Source: JADGGV01 sp035715725
GTDB taxonomy: Bacteria; Gemmatimonadota; Gemmatimonadetes; Longimicrobiales; RSA9
DNA length: 46,216 nucleotides
Direction of reading: 5' to 3'
Assembly (NCBI GenBank): GCA_035715725.1
Contig: DASTKT010000051.1
Coordinates: forward strand, 1 to 46,216
The notes under the pieces were generated by a model. That model made no database searches and had not been told where the DNA came from. It was given only the letters and a program-made list of their open reading frames with translations. Below, in pieces: positions 31,749 through 40,352 of the stretch (its first letter is position 1; every line of letters begins with the position of its first letter). Made by a program: the position numbers and the translations under genes.

Positions 31749-34199
31749 CTACTCCGCCTTCAGCACCACGACCGGGTCGACGCGCGCCGCGCGGCGGGCG
31801 GGGAGGAACGCGGCGAGCGCGCCGGCGGCGAGGAGCACGAGCGGCACGCCGACGAAGGTAACCGGGTCGAGCGCCGGCACGCCGTAGAGGAAGCCGGAGA
31901 GCGTGCGCGCCAGCAGCGCGGAGAGGACGAGGCCGAGCGCCGCGCCGATGCCGACGAGCTTGAGCCCCGAGCGCATGAGCAGCCGCACGATGCTCCCCGG
32001 CTCGGCGCCGAGGGAGAGGCGGATGCCGACCTCGCGCGACCGCCGGGCGACGGCGAATCCGACCACGCCGTAGACACCGACGACGGCGAGCGTGAGCGCG
32101 AGCAGCGCGAAGGCGGTGAACGCCACGGCGCCGAGGCGCGCCGGGAGGAGCATGTTCGCCAGGTGCCGCTCCATGGTGCGCTGCCAGAGGATCATGATGT
32201 CGGGGTCGACCGCGTGGATCGCGGCGGTGGCCGCGAGCGTGGTGCGCACGGCGTCGCCGCGCGTGCGGGCCAGGACCCAGACCAGGTCCGGGGAGCTTTG
32301 CTCGAGCGGGAAGTAGATGAACGGCCGCGGCGTCTCGCCGAGGGAGCGGATCTTCGCGTTCCGCGCCACGCCGACGACGCGGACCTCGCCCTCGCGGGTC
32401 CGGAACGCATGGCCGACCGCGTCCTGTCCGGGCCAGAAGCGCGCCGCGAACGCCTCGTTCACGATCGCGACGCGCGGCCCGCCCGGCAGGTCCGTCGGGC
32501 CGAAGTCGCGGCCCCGCAGGATCGGGATCCCGGCGGCGTCGAAGAAGCCGGCGTCGGCCTCGGTCTGGTCGATCTCGAAGCCGGTCTGCCCCTTCGGCGG
32601 ATCGTAGCCGTCGACGTTCACCGCGCCGGTGCTCGTGCTGAGCGCGTTCAGGTGCATGTTGGCGATCGTGCCGACGGAGACGACGCCCGGGAGGGCGCGG
32701 ATGCGGTCCTCGATCTCGCGCACGAGCTGGCGGCTGTGATCGCCGACGTAGCGGTTCGACGGCACCGCCCAGGTGACCATGGCGGTGGGCTGGTAGCCGA
32801 AGCCGGGGTCCACGGTCTGCCGCGCGCGCATGCTGCGGAGGAACAGCCCGGCCGCCACGAGCAGGAGCAGCGAGGCGCAGACCTGTCCGACGACGAGCGC
32901 GCCGCGCAGCGTGATGCGCCGGGGCGGCCCGCCGCCCGTGTTCTCCGACTTGATCGTGCCGACGACGTCGGGCCGGCTCGATTGGAGCGCGGGCGCGAGG
33001 CCGAAGAGGATGCCGGCGAGGACCGACACGCCGGTCGCGTAGGCGAGCACGCGGACGTCGAGGCCGAGGTCGAGCGTGATCGGCACCGGGACCGGCAGGT
33101 CGGCGTGCAGCAGCGCGCGCAGCAGCAGGCGGGCGAGGAGGATGCCGGCGGCGCCGCCGAGGAGCGAGAGGAAGACGGTCTCGACCAGAAGCTGGCGCAC
33201 CAGCGACTTGCGCGGCGCGCCCAGCGCCAGCCGGATCGCGATCTCCCGCTGGCGCTGCTGCGCCCGGGCCAGGAGGAAGCTGGCCAGGTTCGCGCACACG
33301 ATGAGCACGACCAGCGCGACGACGACGAGGAGCAGCCCGGCGACCGGGACGAGGAACTTGTCGAGCAGCGGGCTGACGTAGACATCCTTCATCGGCACGA
33401 GCAGCGTGTGCCGGTCGGCCGGCCAGTTCGCGAGGTCGAGCTGCTTCATCCGGGCGTCGAAGCCGGCCAGCGCCGCCCGGACGCGCGGGAGCGAGATCCC
33501 CGGGCGCACGCGGCCGGTCAGGAACAGGCTGTGCTCCGAGCGCGTCTTCAGCGCGTCGTCCGGCGAGGGCTGGAGCTGGTTGACCATCAGGATCGGGAAG
33601 TACAGCGCGGGGGCCAGCCCCTTCAGGTTGCCCTGGTAGTCCGGCGGCGCGACGCCGATGACCGTGTAGGGACGCGCGCCCACGCGGATCTCCCGGCCGA
33701 GCACGCCGGGGTCGCGGCCGAAGGCGCGGCGCCAGTACTCGTCGCTGAGCACGACGACGGGGTGGCCGCCGGGGACCACGTCGTCCTCGGGACCGAGCAG
33801 CCGGCCGAGCTCCGGGCGGATCCCGAGGAGCGGGAAGTAGTTGCCGCTGACCATCTCCGCCGTGAGGCTCTCGACGCGGCCGCCGACGTCGCGCGGCACG
33901 ACGGTCAGCCCGGAGGCCGAGATGCCGGCGAACACGTCCGTCGCGGTGCGGCGCAGCTCGTCGTAGTCCGGGTAGGCGAAGGGGACGAACGAGATGTCGG
34001 CCGTCGTCTGGTGCAGCTCGACCAGCTCCTCCGGCCGCGCGAGCGTCGGCTTCCGCAGCAGGATCGCGTTCACCAGGCTGAAGATCGCCGTGTTCGCGCC
34101 GATCCCGAGCGCCAGCGAGAGGAGGGCGACGAGCGTGAAGCCGGGGCTCTTGCGCAGCCGCCGGGCGGCGTAGCGGACATCGCGCAGCAGGAGGTCCAT
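31749..34199 (-). CDS. ADOP/MacB-type ABC transporter permease, copy 1
   Basis: The 816-residue protein has the double MacB_PCD/FtsX layout. The first half starts MDLLLRDVRYAARRLRKSPGFTLVALLSLALG, with a helix near residue 25, a periplasmic region and FtsX helices (VAGLLLVVVALVVLIVCANLA). The second half repeats the pattern (LRGALVVGQVCASLLLLVAAG, a second periplasmic region, closing helices and FLPARRAARVDPVVVLKAE). Such duplicated permeases are abundant in Acidobacteriota and Gemmatimonadota and usually need a separate ATPase; none is adjacent. Unlike the copy at 42971 it lacks the helical prefix domain and a PadR partner. Possible exporter of peptides or lipophilic compounds. Confidence 0.88.
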   Translation of the reverse strand: MDLLLRDVRYAARRLRKSPGFTLVALLSLALGIGANTAIFSLVNAILLRKPTLARPEELVELHQTTADISFVPFAYPDYDELRRTATDVFAGISASGLTVVPRDVGGRVESLTAEMVSGNYFPLLGIRPELGRLLGPEDDVVPGGHPVVVLSDEYWRRAFGRDPGVLGREIRVGARPYTVIGVAPPDYQGNLKGLAPALYFPILMVNQLQPSPDDALKTRSEHSLFLTGRVRPGISLPRVRAALAGFDARMKQLDLANWPADRHTLLVPMKDVYVSPLLDKFLVPVAGLLLVVVALVVLIVCANLASFLLARAQQRQREIAIRLALGAPRKSLVRQLLVETVFLSLLGGAAGILLARLLLRALLHADLPVPVPITLDLGLDVRVLAYATGVSVLAGILFGLAPALQSSRPDVVGTIKSENTGGGPPRRITLRGALVVGQVCASLLLLVAAGLFLRSMRARQTVDPGFGYQPTAMVTWAVPSNRYVGDHSRQLVREIEDRIRALPGVVSVGTIANMHLNALSTSTGAVNVDGYDPPKGQTGFEIDQTEADAGFFDAAGIPILRGRDFGPTDLPGGPRVAIVNEAFAARFWPGQDAVGHAFRTREGEVRVVGVARNAKIRSLGETPRPFIYFPLEQSSPDLVWVLARTRGDAVRTTLAATAAIHAVDPDIMILWQRTMERHLANMLLPARLGAVAFTAFALLALTLAVVGVYGVVGFAVARRSREVGIRLSLGAEPGSIVRLLMRSGLKLVGIGAALGLVLSALLARTLSGFLYGVPALDPVTFVGVPLVLLAAGALAAFLPARRAARVDPVVVLKAE

Positions 34200-34293
34200 G
34201 GGCGTGCTCGCGTTGGGGGAGGGGCGGAGTGGATCGTCGACCCGTACGGGATTGGACGCTGCGGGGATTCAGGAGGCTGGAATCACGATCGCC

Positions 34294-35376
34294 TCAGATC
34301 CACCTCTTCCGCCGGAAGAACGTCCACAGGATCGCGCCCAGCACGAGCATGAGGCCGAGCGAGAAGGCGTATCCGAACCGCCACGCCAGCTCCGGCATGT
34401 GCCGGAAGTTCATGCCGTAGATCCCGGCGACGAGCGTCATCGACATCAGGATGATGGACCACGCGGTCATGATGCGCACCGTCTGGTTGAGCGCGTGCGC
34501 GTCGGCGGCGGCGTGCAGCTCGACGAGAGATGTCACGATCTCGTGGAGCGTGCTGATCTCCTCGGTGATGCGGATGACGTGGTCGCGTACGTCCTCGAGG
34601 TACGGCAGCAGCTCGAGGCTCGCGGTGGCGACGTCGCGGCGCATGAGGCGGCCGAGGATGTCGCGGAGCGGCGCCACGATGCGGCGGAAGACGATGAGCT
34701 CGCGGCGGATGTGGTGCACCGCGGCGACGGAGGCGCCCCGCGGGTCCTCGGCCAGGCGCGCCTCCTGGACGGACGCCTCGTCGGTGAGATGGTCGACGAC
34801 CGGGAAGTAGCCATCCACGAGCGCATCGATGAGGGCGTGCGCCAGCATCCCGGAGGTCCTCAGCCGGTCCGGCGCGGCCTTCCAGCGGGCGACGGTCTCG
34901 CGCACCTCCTCCACCGGCTGGTCGTGCACCGTGACGACGAAGCCGGCGCCGAGGACGACGTGCAGCTCGTTGAACGCGACGCGGCCGCGCTCCTCGCCGA
35001 CGCGGGCGGCGTAGAGGACGAGGAAGTAGTAGCCGGGGTAGCGCTCGAGCTTCGGGCGCTGGCGGCCGTGCAGGCAGTCCTCGACGGCGAGCGGGTGGAG
35101 GTGCAGCTCGTCGCGCAGGAGGCGGCCCTCCTCCGCGCCAGGGTCCTCGATGTCGATCCAGAGCGTGGCGGGGGCGGCGGGGCCGGCGTCCTCGCCGGCG
35201 CGCTCGAGCGCGTGGTAGCGCTGGAGCGCGTCGGCCAGCGGGACCGCGTGGACGCCGGTGTCGCCAGCGGCCCACGCGCGGGTGCGGCGCCGCCCCAACG
35301 TCTGGTCGCCGTACGTGGCCAGGTCGAGGCCGCGCTCGGCGCCGGCGTCGTCGGGGGGGTGCGGCGCCGTGGCCAT
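34294..35376 (-). CDS. corA: CorA-family magnesium/divalent-cation transporter
   Basis: A 360-residue protein with a large cytoplasmic N-terminal domain, a long helix (about 270-310) and two C-terminal transmembrane helices. The first helix ends in the signature YGMNF (GMN motif) that forms the selectivity filter. The sequence before it (MTAWSIILMSMTLVAGIYGMNF) and the terminal helix followed by FFRRKRWI are typical. It should take up Mg2+ (or Co2+/Ni2+) as a pentamer. The ATG at 35376 lies 7 bp after the stop of the haloperoxidase-like gene, so it is part of that minus-strand operon. The Kup potassium transporter is encoded divergently nearby. Confidence 0.92.
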   Translation of the reverse strand: MATAPHPPDDAGAERGLDLATYGDQTLGRRRTRAWAAGDTGVHAVPLADALQRYHALERAGEDAGPAAPATLWIDIEDPGAEEGRLLRDELHLHPLAVEDCLHGRQRPKLERYPGYYFLVLYAARVGEERGRVAFNELHVVLGAGFVVTVHDQPVEEVRETVARWKAAPDRLRTSGMLAHALIDALVDGYFPVVDHLTDEASVQEARLAEDPRGASVAAVHHIRRELIVFRRIVAPLRDILGRLMRRDVATASLELLPYLEDVRDHVIRITEEISTLHEIVTSLVELHAAADAHALNQTVRIMTAWSIILMSMTLVAGIYGMNFRHMPELAWRFGYAFSLGLMLVLGAILWTFFRRKRWI

Positions 35377-35383
35377 GGCCGGG

Positions 35384-36820
35384 TCAGGGCTCGACGCCGT
35401 CGCCGTGCGTGTGCGCGACCACCTTCTCCCCGACCTCCTTGCCCAGCTCCTCGCCCGCCTCGATGTCGAAGCGATAGTGGACGCCGCCATAGACGCGGGA
35501 GACGGACGCCTCGTCCGCGCGGCCGTGGTAGAACGCGGTACGCTCCGGGAAGAGGTAGCTCATCACCTCGGCCGCGGCGCCCGACTGCGTCGAGTGCCCG
35601 GACGGGTAGCTCGGGAAGGGCGGCGTGGAGAACACCGTCTTCACGGTCGGGTCCGCCGTGACCGGCCGCAGGATCCAGTAGTAGTACTTCGAGTCCCAGC
35701 AGGCGAGGAACGCGTCGTACATCGCGATGCTCAGGAGCGCGTGCGCCCGCGCCGCGTGCACCGGCCCGAGCCCGTGGCTCGCGATCTCGCTCTCCAGGAA
35801 CATGCTCCAGCGCAGCGACGGCGGGTCCGTGGCCCAGTAACGGGCGATGTCCGCCTGCTGCAGCGTCCGGTCCGTGTTCAGCTTGCGCACCTCCGCCAGG
35901 TCCGCCTGGAACCGCGCGGACGTCAGGGCCGGCGGCGGCCCGATGCGCAGCTCGTCGGCATGCTGCAGCACCCACGGCCGCCACGTCCCGGCGAGCGGGT
36001 CGAACGGCGGGTCGATGTAGCGGGGCGGCGTCGGGCGCCAGTACTGCGCGCCGTTCGGCATCCGGCCATCCCACTGCACGGCGGAGCCGTCGGTCTCGGC
36101 CAGCGCGATGGCGCGGGCCGCGACCGCGCGCCCGATCGCGTAGCCGGCCTCCACGTCGGAGCGGTAGTTCATGCCGGCGGCGATGCGGGACTCGCCCGCG
36201 CGGCGCACCAGGGCCTGGATCTCCGCCGAATCGGCCTGCGGGAAGGCGTAGGCCAGCACGGCCGCGGCCGCGGCGGCAGCGGCGGCGTGCTCGGACGGGT
36301 AGCTCGGGATGCCGCCGTCGTTGCCGGCGCGGCGGCGCACGCGCGAGTCCGCCCGGAACGGCGCCTCGCGGTTGTAGAGGTACTTCGCGTTCCAGGTGGC
36401 GACGAGCGCGTCGTAGATCGCGGCGTGCATGAGCGCGCCGGCGCGCGCGGCGCGGACCGGCGTGCCGGCGGCCACGTCGGGCTGCAGGATCCACGCGTGC
36501 TCCTGCTGCGCGAGCAGCTCCGCGGTCCAGGCGGAGGTCGGCAGCCCATCCCAGCGCCGGATGTCGGAGAGCGTCGCGGTGTCGAGCTTCGCCTGGAGCG
36601 TGAGGACCTCGGCGATCTCGGCCTTCGCCTCGGCCGAGCCGGCCGCGGGCGGCGCGGGCGGCCGGAGCGACGCGCCGTCCTGGATGATCCACGTCCGCCA
36701 CGTCCCGGCGCCGCTCTCCTTGCGCGCCGCCGGCGTGGTCGGATCGCCGGTCTCGTCGGAGCAGCTCCCGAGCAGCAGCGCCGCGCCGAGCAGCGCCGCG
36801 CAGATCGCGCCGCGTTTCAT
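35384..36820 (-). CDS. vanadium-haloperoxidase/PAP2-like lipoprotein with tandem domain duplication
   Basis: The 478-residue lipoprotein (lipobox LLGSC, Cys20) is two repeats of about 200 residues: GTWRTWIIQDG...PPAPPA at 39-58 matches GTWRPWVLQHAD at 278-289, and the rest aligns throughout. The second half holds all three motifs of the vanadium-chloroperoxidase/PAP2 superfamily: K378-x6-R385-P386 (KYYYWILRP), PSGH (406-409) and S441-R442-x5-H448. The first half keeps K146 and PSEH (175-178) but has Ala-Pro instead of Arg-Pro and Asn218 in place of the last His, so it is probably inactive. Function may be phosphatase or haloperoxidase. It is coupled to the lipoprotein upstream (ATGA overlap) and to corA downstream. 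Confidence 0.85.
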   Translation of the reverse strand: MKRGAICAALLGAALLLGSCSDETGDPTTPAARKESGAGTWRTWIIQDGASLRPPAPPAAGSAEAKAEIAEVLTLQAKLDTATLSDIRRWDGLPTSAWTAELLAQQEHAWILQPDVAAGTPVRAARAGALMHAAIYDALVATWNAKYLYNREAPFRADSRVRRRAGNDGGIPSYPSEHAAAAAAAAAVLAYAFPQADSAEIQALVRRAGESRIAAGMNYRSDVEAGYAIGRAVAARAIALAETDGSAVQWDGRMPNGAQYWRPTPPRYIDPPFDPLAGTWRPWVLQHADELRIGPPPALTSARFQADLAEVRKLNTDRTLQQADIARYWATDPPSLRWSMFLESEIASHGLGPVHAARAHALLSIAMYDAFLACWDSKYYYWILRPVTADPTVKTVFSTPPFPSYPSGHSTQSGAAAEVMSYLFPERTAFYHGRADEASVSRVYGGVHYRFDIEAGEELGKEVGEKVVAHTHGDGVEP

Positions 36821-37836
36821 CGGATCACCGCCTCGCCGGAGAGCAGGTGCTCCACGTGGTACGTCATGGCCTGCGGCTCGCCCGCATTCGTGACCCGGAA
36901 CGCATCGACGTACGGCATGAAGAGCGGGAGCGGCCGCTCGGAGCCGATCGGCTCGCCGCGGTCCCGGGCCGGCTCGACGGTGATCACGTGGGTCCAGCGC
37001 GGCGCGCCGGCGGACGTCTTCTCCTGGAGGTTCACGGGGAGCGTCAGCGCGGAGGGGAAGGGGAGGTTGTCGGGGTTGCCCACCCAGTCGTCGCCGGGGA
37101 AGTTGTCGTCCCCCATCGTGCGCCAGTCCTCGACGCCCGAGAACGGGCCCCACCCCGTGTCGTCCTTCTGGTTGACGACGCCGTGGGCCTCGGGGAGGAA
37201 CTTGCCGTAGGACAGCCAGATGGCCTGCGGCGTCCCCATGTCCCGGACCATCCACCCCTCGTAGACCCACCCCGGCGAGAGCGGCGTCATCCGCACCCAC
37301 GAGTCGTTCTGCTTCGTCGTCAGCGGCCGCGCGTTGAAGAGCCAGACGCCGGCGTACTCGTGCGAGGGGTAGCCGTAGAGGTAGTTGTCGCTGGGCGTGA
37401 ACATCGTGAACTGGCCGGGGTCCGGCTCGAGCGCGGCGCCCTCCGGCAGGATCGCGCCGTCGAGGCGGAGATGCGCCTGGCGCCCGGAGAAATGGCCGGC
37501 CAGCACGGCGGCGTCCGACGGCGCGGGGTCCGTATCCCCGGGCGGTTCCAGCGTGACGCGGAGCGACCGCGGCGAAGCGATCGGCGAGCGCACATGGACC
37601 TCGCCCGACGCCCCGGCCGTCAGCTTCCCGGCCGAGTGCGCGGCGCCGGCCGCATCCACGAGCCAGATCTCCAGCGCGCCGTCCCGCGCCGGGTCCAGCG
37701 CCGGCAGGTTCGTGAAGGTGAGCGCGATGTCTGCGTCGGCGGGCACGCTGGTCGTGCCGCCATCGCAGCCGCCGAGGATCAACGCCGGAAGGACGACGAG
37801 CGCCAGCCCGGCCCGCAGCCGTCGCTGTGTGGGCAT
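36817..37836 (-). CDS. lipoprotein with an anti-sigma-K-like beta domain
   Basis: A 339-residue lipoprotein (lipobox LILGGC). Residues 30-115 resemble the extracytoplasmic RskA/anti-sigma-K domain (LEIWLVDAAGAAHSAGKL, SLRVTLEPPGDTDPAPSDAAVLAGHF). The remaining 220 residues contain Trp/Asp/Gly-rich blocks (SPGWVYEGWMVRDMG, WGPFSGVEDWRTMGDDNFPGDDWVG) that I cannot assign. It has no transmembrane helix or cytoplasmic anti-sigma part, so it is not a full RskA. It overlaps the haloperoxidase-like gene by 4 bp and heads the minus-strand operon; both lipoproteins probably work together in the periplasm. Confidence 0.65.
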   Translation of the reverse strand: MPTQRRLRAGLALVVLPALILGGCDGGTTSVPADADIALTFTNLPALDPARDGALEIWLVDAAGAAHSAGKLTAGASGEVHVRSPIASPRSLRVTLEPPGDTDPAPSDAAVLAGHFSGRQAHLRLDGAILPEGAALEPDPGQFTMFTPSDNYLYGYPSHEYAGVWLFNARPLTTKQNDSWVRMTPLSPGWVYEGWMVRDMGTPQAIWLSYGKFLPEAHGVVNQKDDTGWGPFSGVEDWRTMGDDNFPGDDWVGNPDNLPFPSALTLPVNLQEKTSAGAPRWTHVITVEPARDRGEPIGSERPLPLFMPYVDAFRVTNAGEPQAMTYHVEHLLSGEAVIR

Positions 37837-38005
37837 CGGTTTCGGGGGGATCGGGTTCGAGAGAGACTGCCGCAAGATCGACAACCCGGCCGGGCGCCGC
37901 AAGGTCGGGTGGGTACGCGTTTCGCATACCGGGAGCGGGGTGCGGGGGCTCCCGCGCGGGTTGGACGGCGCCGCCGCGAGATTCGGTGACGGAGGGGACT
38001 GGACG

Positions 38006-39946
38006 GTGCACGCTCCACGTACGCGGGTGGCTGCACAGCTCGGCGAACAGGGTCCGGCGGGCCACACCCACCCGGCCGCGCGGCCGCGGGGACGCTACCT
38101 GGCGTCGCTGTCGCTGGCGGCGCTCGGCGTCGTCTACGGCGACATCGGCACGAGCCCGCTCTACACGATCCGCGAGTCGTTCCTGGCCGAGCACGGCGTG
38201 CCGCCCACCCACGAGAACGTGCTGGGCGTGCTCTCGCTCATCTTCTGGGCCCTCATCCTGATCATCTCGGTCAAGTACCTCGCCTTCATCATGCGCGCCG
38301 ACAACCGCGGCGAAGGCGGGATCCTCGCGCTGACGGCGCTGGTCACGCCCGTCGGCGCGATGCGCGGCGGGCGCTGGGCGCTGATCCTGCTCGGCCTGTT
38401 CGGCACCTCGCTCCTCTACGGCGACGGCATGATCACGCCCGCCATCTCGGTGCTCAGCGCCGTCGAAGGGCTCGAGGTGGCGACGCCGTTCTTCCGACCC
38501 TACGTGATCCCGATCACCGTCGCCGTCCTGGTCGCGCTGTTCCTCTTCCAGAAGCACGGGACCGCGAAGGTCGGCCGCGTCTTCGGGCCCGTGATGATCG
38601 TCTGGTTCATCACGATCGCCGCGCTCGGCGCCGTGCAGATCGCGCGCGAGCCGAGCGTGCTCGGGGCGGTCAGCCCCGCGCACGCCGTCCGCTTCTTCAC
38701 CAACAACCGCAGCCACGCCTTCCTGTCGATGGGCTCCGTGTTCCTGGCCGTCACCGGCGGCGAGGCGCTGTACGCCGACATGGGGCACTTCGGCCCGCGG
38801 CCGATCCGCGTCGCCTGGTTCGGCTTCGTGCTCCCGGCGCTGCTGCTCAACTACTTCGGTCAGGGCGCGCTCCTCGTGCGCGAGCCCGCCGCCGTCGCCA
38901 ACCCGTTCTACCACCTGGCGCCCGAGTGGGCGCTGATCCCGGTCGTCGGCATCGCCACCGTCGCCACCGTCATCGCCTCGCAGGCGCTCATCTCCGGCGC
39001 GTTCTCCCTCACGATGCAGGCGGTCCAGCTCGGCTACTCGCCCCGCGTCGAGATCGACCACACCTCCGCCAGCGAGAAGGGGCAGATCTACATCCCCGCC
39101 ATCAACTGGACGCTCATGCTCGCGTGCATCGGGCTCGTCCTCGGCTTCCGCACCTCCAGCCACCTCGCCGCCGCCTACGGCCTCGCCGTGACGACGACGA
39201 TGGTCGTCACCACGCTCCTCTTCTTCGTCGTCGCCCGCGAGCAGTGGCACTGGAACACGCTGCTCGCCGTGCTGCTCGTCGGCTTCTTCCTCGTCGTCGA
39301 CCTGTCGTTCTGGGCCGCGAACCTCCTCAAGATCCCGCACGGCGGCTGGTTCCCGCTCATCATCGGCGCCGCCGTCTTCACGCTGCTGACCACGTGGAAG
39401 CGCGGCCGCGAGCTCCTCTCGGAGCGCATCCGCAGCCAGACGCTGCCGCTCGACCTGTTCCTGAAGGAGGTGGCCACCCACCCGCCGCTGCGCGTGCCCG
39501 GCGTGGCCGTCTACATGTACAGCGACCCGCACGGCACGCCGCCGGCCTTGCTGCACAACCTCAAGCACAACAAGGTGTTGCACGAGCGCGTGGCGTTCCT
39601 CTCCGTGCACACCGAGGAGGTGCCCTACGTCGGCCGCGACGACCGCATCGACGTGCGCCCGGTCGCGGACGACATCTTCCAGGTCGTGCTCCACTACGGC
39701 TTCATGCAGGACGTGGACGTCCCCTACGCGCTCGCGCTCGTGGACCGGGACGACCTGAGCTTCGACTTCATGAGCACCAGCTATTTCCTCGGCCGCGAGA
39801 CGCTGCTCCCGACGCGCCGGCCGGGGATGGCGCTGTGGCGGGAGCGGCTGTTCGCGGTGATGTCGAGGAACGCGCGCGGGGCGACGTACTTCTTCCGCCT
39901 GCCACCGAACCGGGTGGTCGAGCTGGGGGCGCAGGTCGAGCTGTAG
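38006..39946 (+). CDS. kup: Kup-family potassium uptake transporter
   Basis: A 646-residue membrane protein with the Kup hallmark near its N terminus (LAALGVVYGDIGTSPLYTIRES), the RADNRGEGGILAL loop, GDGMITPAISVLSAVEG and about 12 transmembrane segments, then a C-terminal cytoplasmic domain (from about 480). The start is GTG at 38006, with GGAGGGG about 8 bases ahead; the nearest in-frame ATG lies downstream inside the conserved core. It should import K+ with protons. The divergent operon with corA suggests a common ion-homeostasis theme; the 170-bp gap would hold both promoters. The gene is followed by the palindrome array at 39946. Confidence 0.93.
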   Translation: MHAPRTRVAAQLGEQGPAGHTHPAARPRGRYLASLSLAALGVVYGDIGTSPLYTIRESFLAEHGVPPTHENVLGVLSLIFWALILIISVKYLAFIMRADNRGEGGILALTALVTPVGAMRGGRWALILLGLFGTSLLYGDGMITPAISVLSAVEGLEVATPFFRPYVIPITVAVLVALFLFQKHGTAKVGRVFGPVMIVWFITIAALGAVQIAREPSVLGAVSPAHAVRFFTNNRSHAFLSMGSVFLAVTGGEALYADMGHFGPRPIRVAWFGFVLPALLLNYFGQGALLVREPAAVANPFYHLAPEWALIPVVGIATVATVIASQALISGAFSLTMQAVQLGYSPRVEIDHTSASEKGQIYIPAINWTLMLACIGLVLGFRTSSHLAAAYGLAVTTTMVVTTLLFFVVAREQWHWNTLLAVLLVGFFLVVDLSFWAANLLKIPHGGWFPLIIGAAVFTLLTTWKRGRELLSERIRSQTLPLDLFLKEVATHPPLRVPGVAVYMYSDPHGTPPALLHNLKHNKVLHERVAFLSVHTEEVPYVGRDDRIDVRPVADDIFQVVLHYGFMQDVDVPYALALVDRDDLSFDFMSTSYFLGRETLLPTRRPGMALWRERLFAVMSRNARGATYFFRLPPNRVVELGAQVEL

Positions 39947-40304
39947 GCCCCGGCGGAGCCGGGGCCGCAAGAGGTCGGCTGCGCCTCCCGCGAGAGGTCG
40001 CCCGCTGCGCGGGCCCCCGCAAGAGGGCGCGCTTCGCGCGGCCGCAAGGGGGCGGCCTGCGGCCGCCCGCGCAGAGGCGTGGGCTGCACCGGGCCGCCCT
40101 CGGGTGCGCTTTCCGGGGCGTCGACGGGGCGCGGGCGGGGCCGGACATCCCGACGGCCGCCGACCGTCAGCCCGGCGCCTCTCGCGGGAGGGCGAAGCCC
40201 GACCTCTCGCGGCCCCGCGCGAGCGGGCCTCTTGCGGGCGGCGCAGCCGCCCTCTTGCGGGAGGCCGGAGGCCGACCTCTTGCGGCCCCGGCTGCGCCGG
40301 GGCC
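39946..40304. repeat. array of variable palindromes separated by a constant CGCAAGAGG linker, arranged as one large inverted repeat
   Basis: From the kup stop onward, short GC hairpins with 3-4 base loops alternate with the linker CGCAAGAGG or close variants (39966, about 39989, 40018, 40043). After a central stretch of about 110 bp the linker recurs in inverted form (CCTCTYGCG at 40178, 40203, 40228, 40251 and 40276). Hairpin sequences differ from unit to unit, but each stays self-complementary: GGCCCCGGC-GGA-GCCGGGGCC first, GGCCCCGGC-TGC-GCCGGGGCC last, GGCGGC-GCA-GCCGCC and GGGC-GAA-GCCC within. The two outermost units are complementary, so the whole region can fold on itself. It may terminate kup transcription. 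Confidence 0.75.
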
Positions 40305-40352
40305 ACTCTTTGGGGGAATTCTCGCCCGTCGTACCCATCCCGGAGCCCGTCC

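Noticed and set aside
31749..34199. Assigning MacB (ATPase plus permease) to the two large permeases.
   Set aside because: Neither contains Walker A or ABC signature motifs; both are permease-only ADOP-type proteins.
39946..40304. Possible CRISPR array because of regularly recurring CGCAAGAGG.
   Set aside because: The constant part is only 9 bp, it inverts halfway, and the variable parts are palindromes, not unrelated spacers; no cas genes are nearby.
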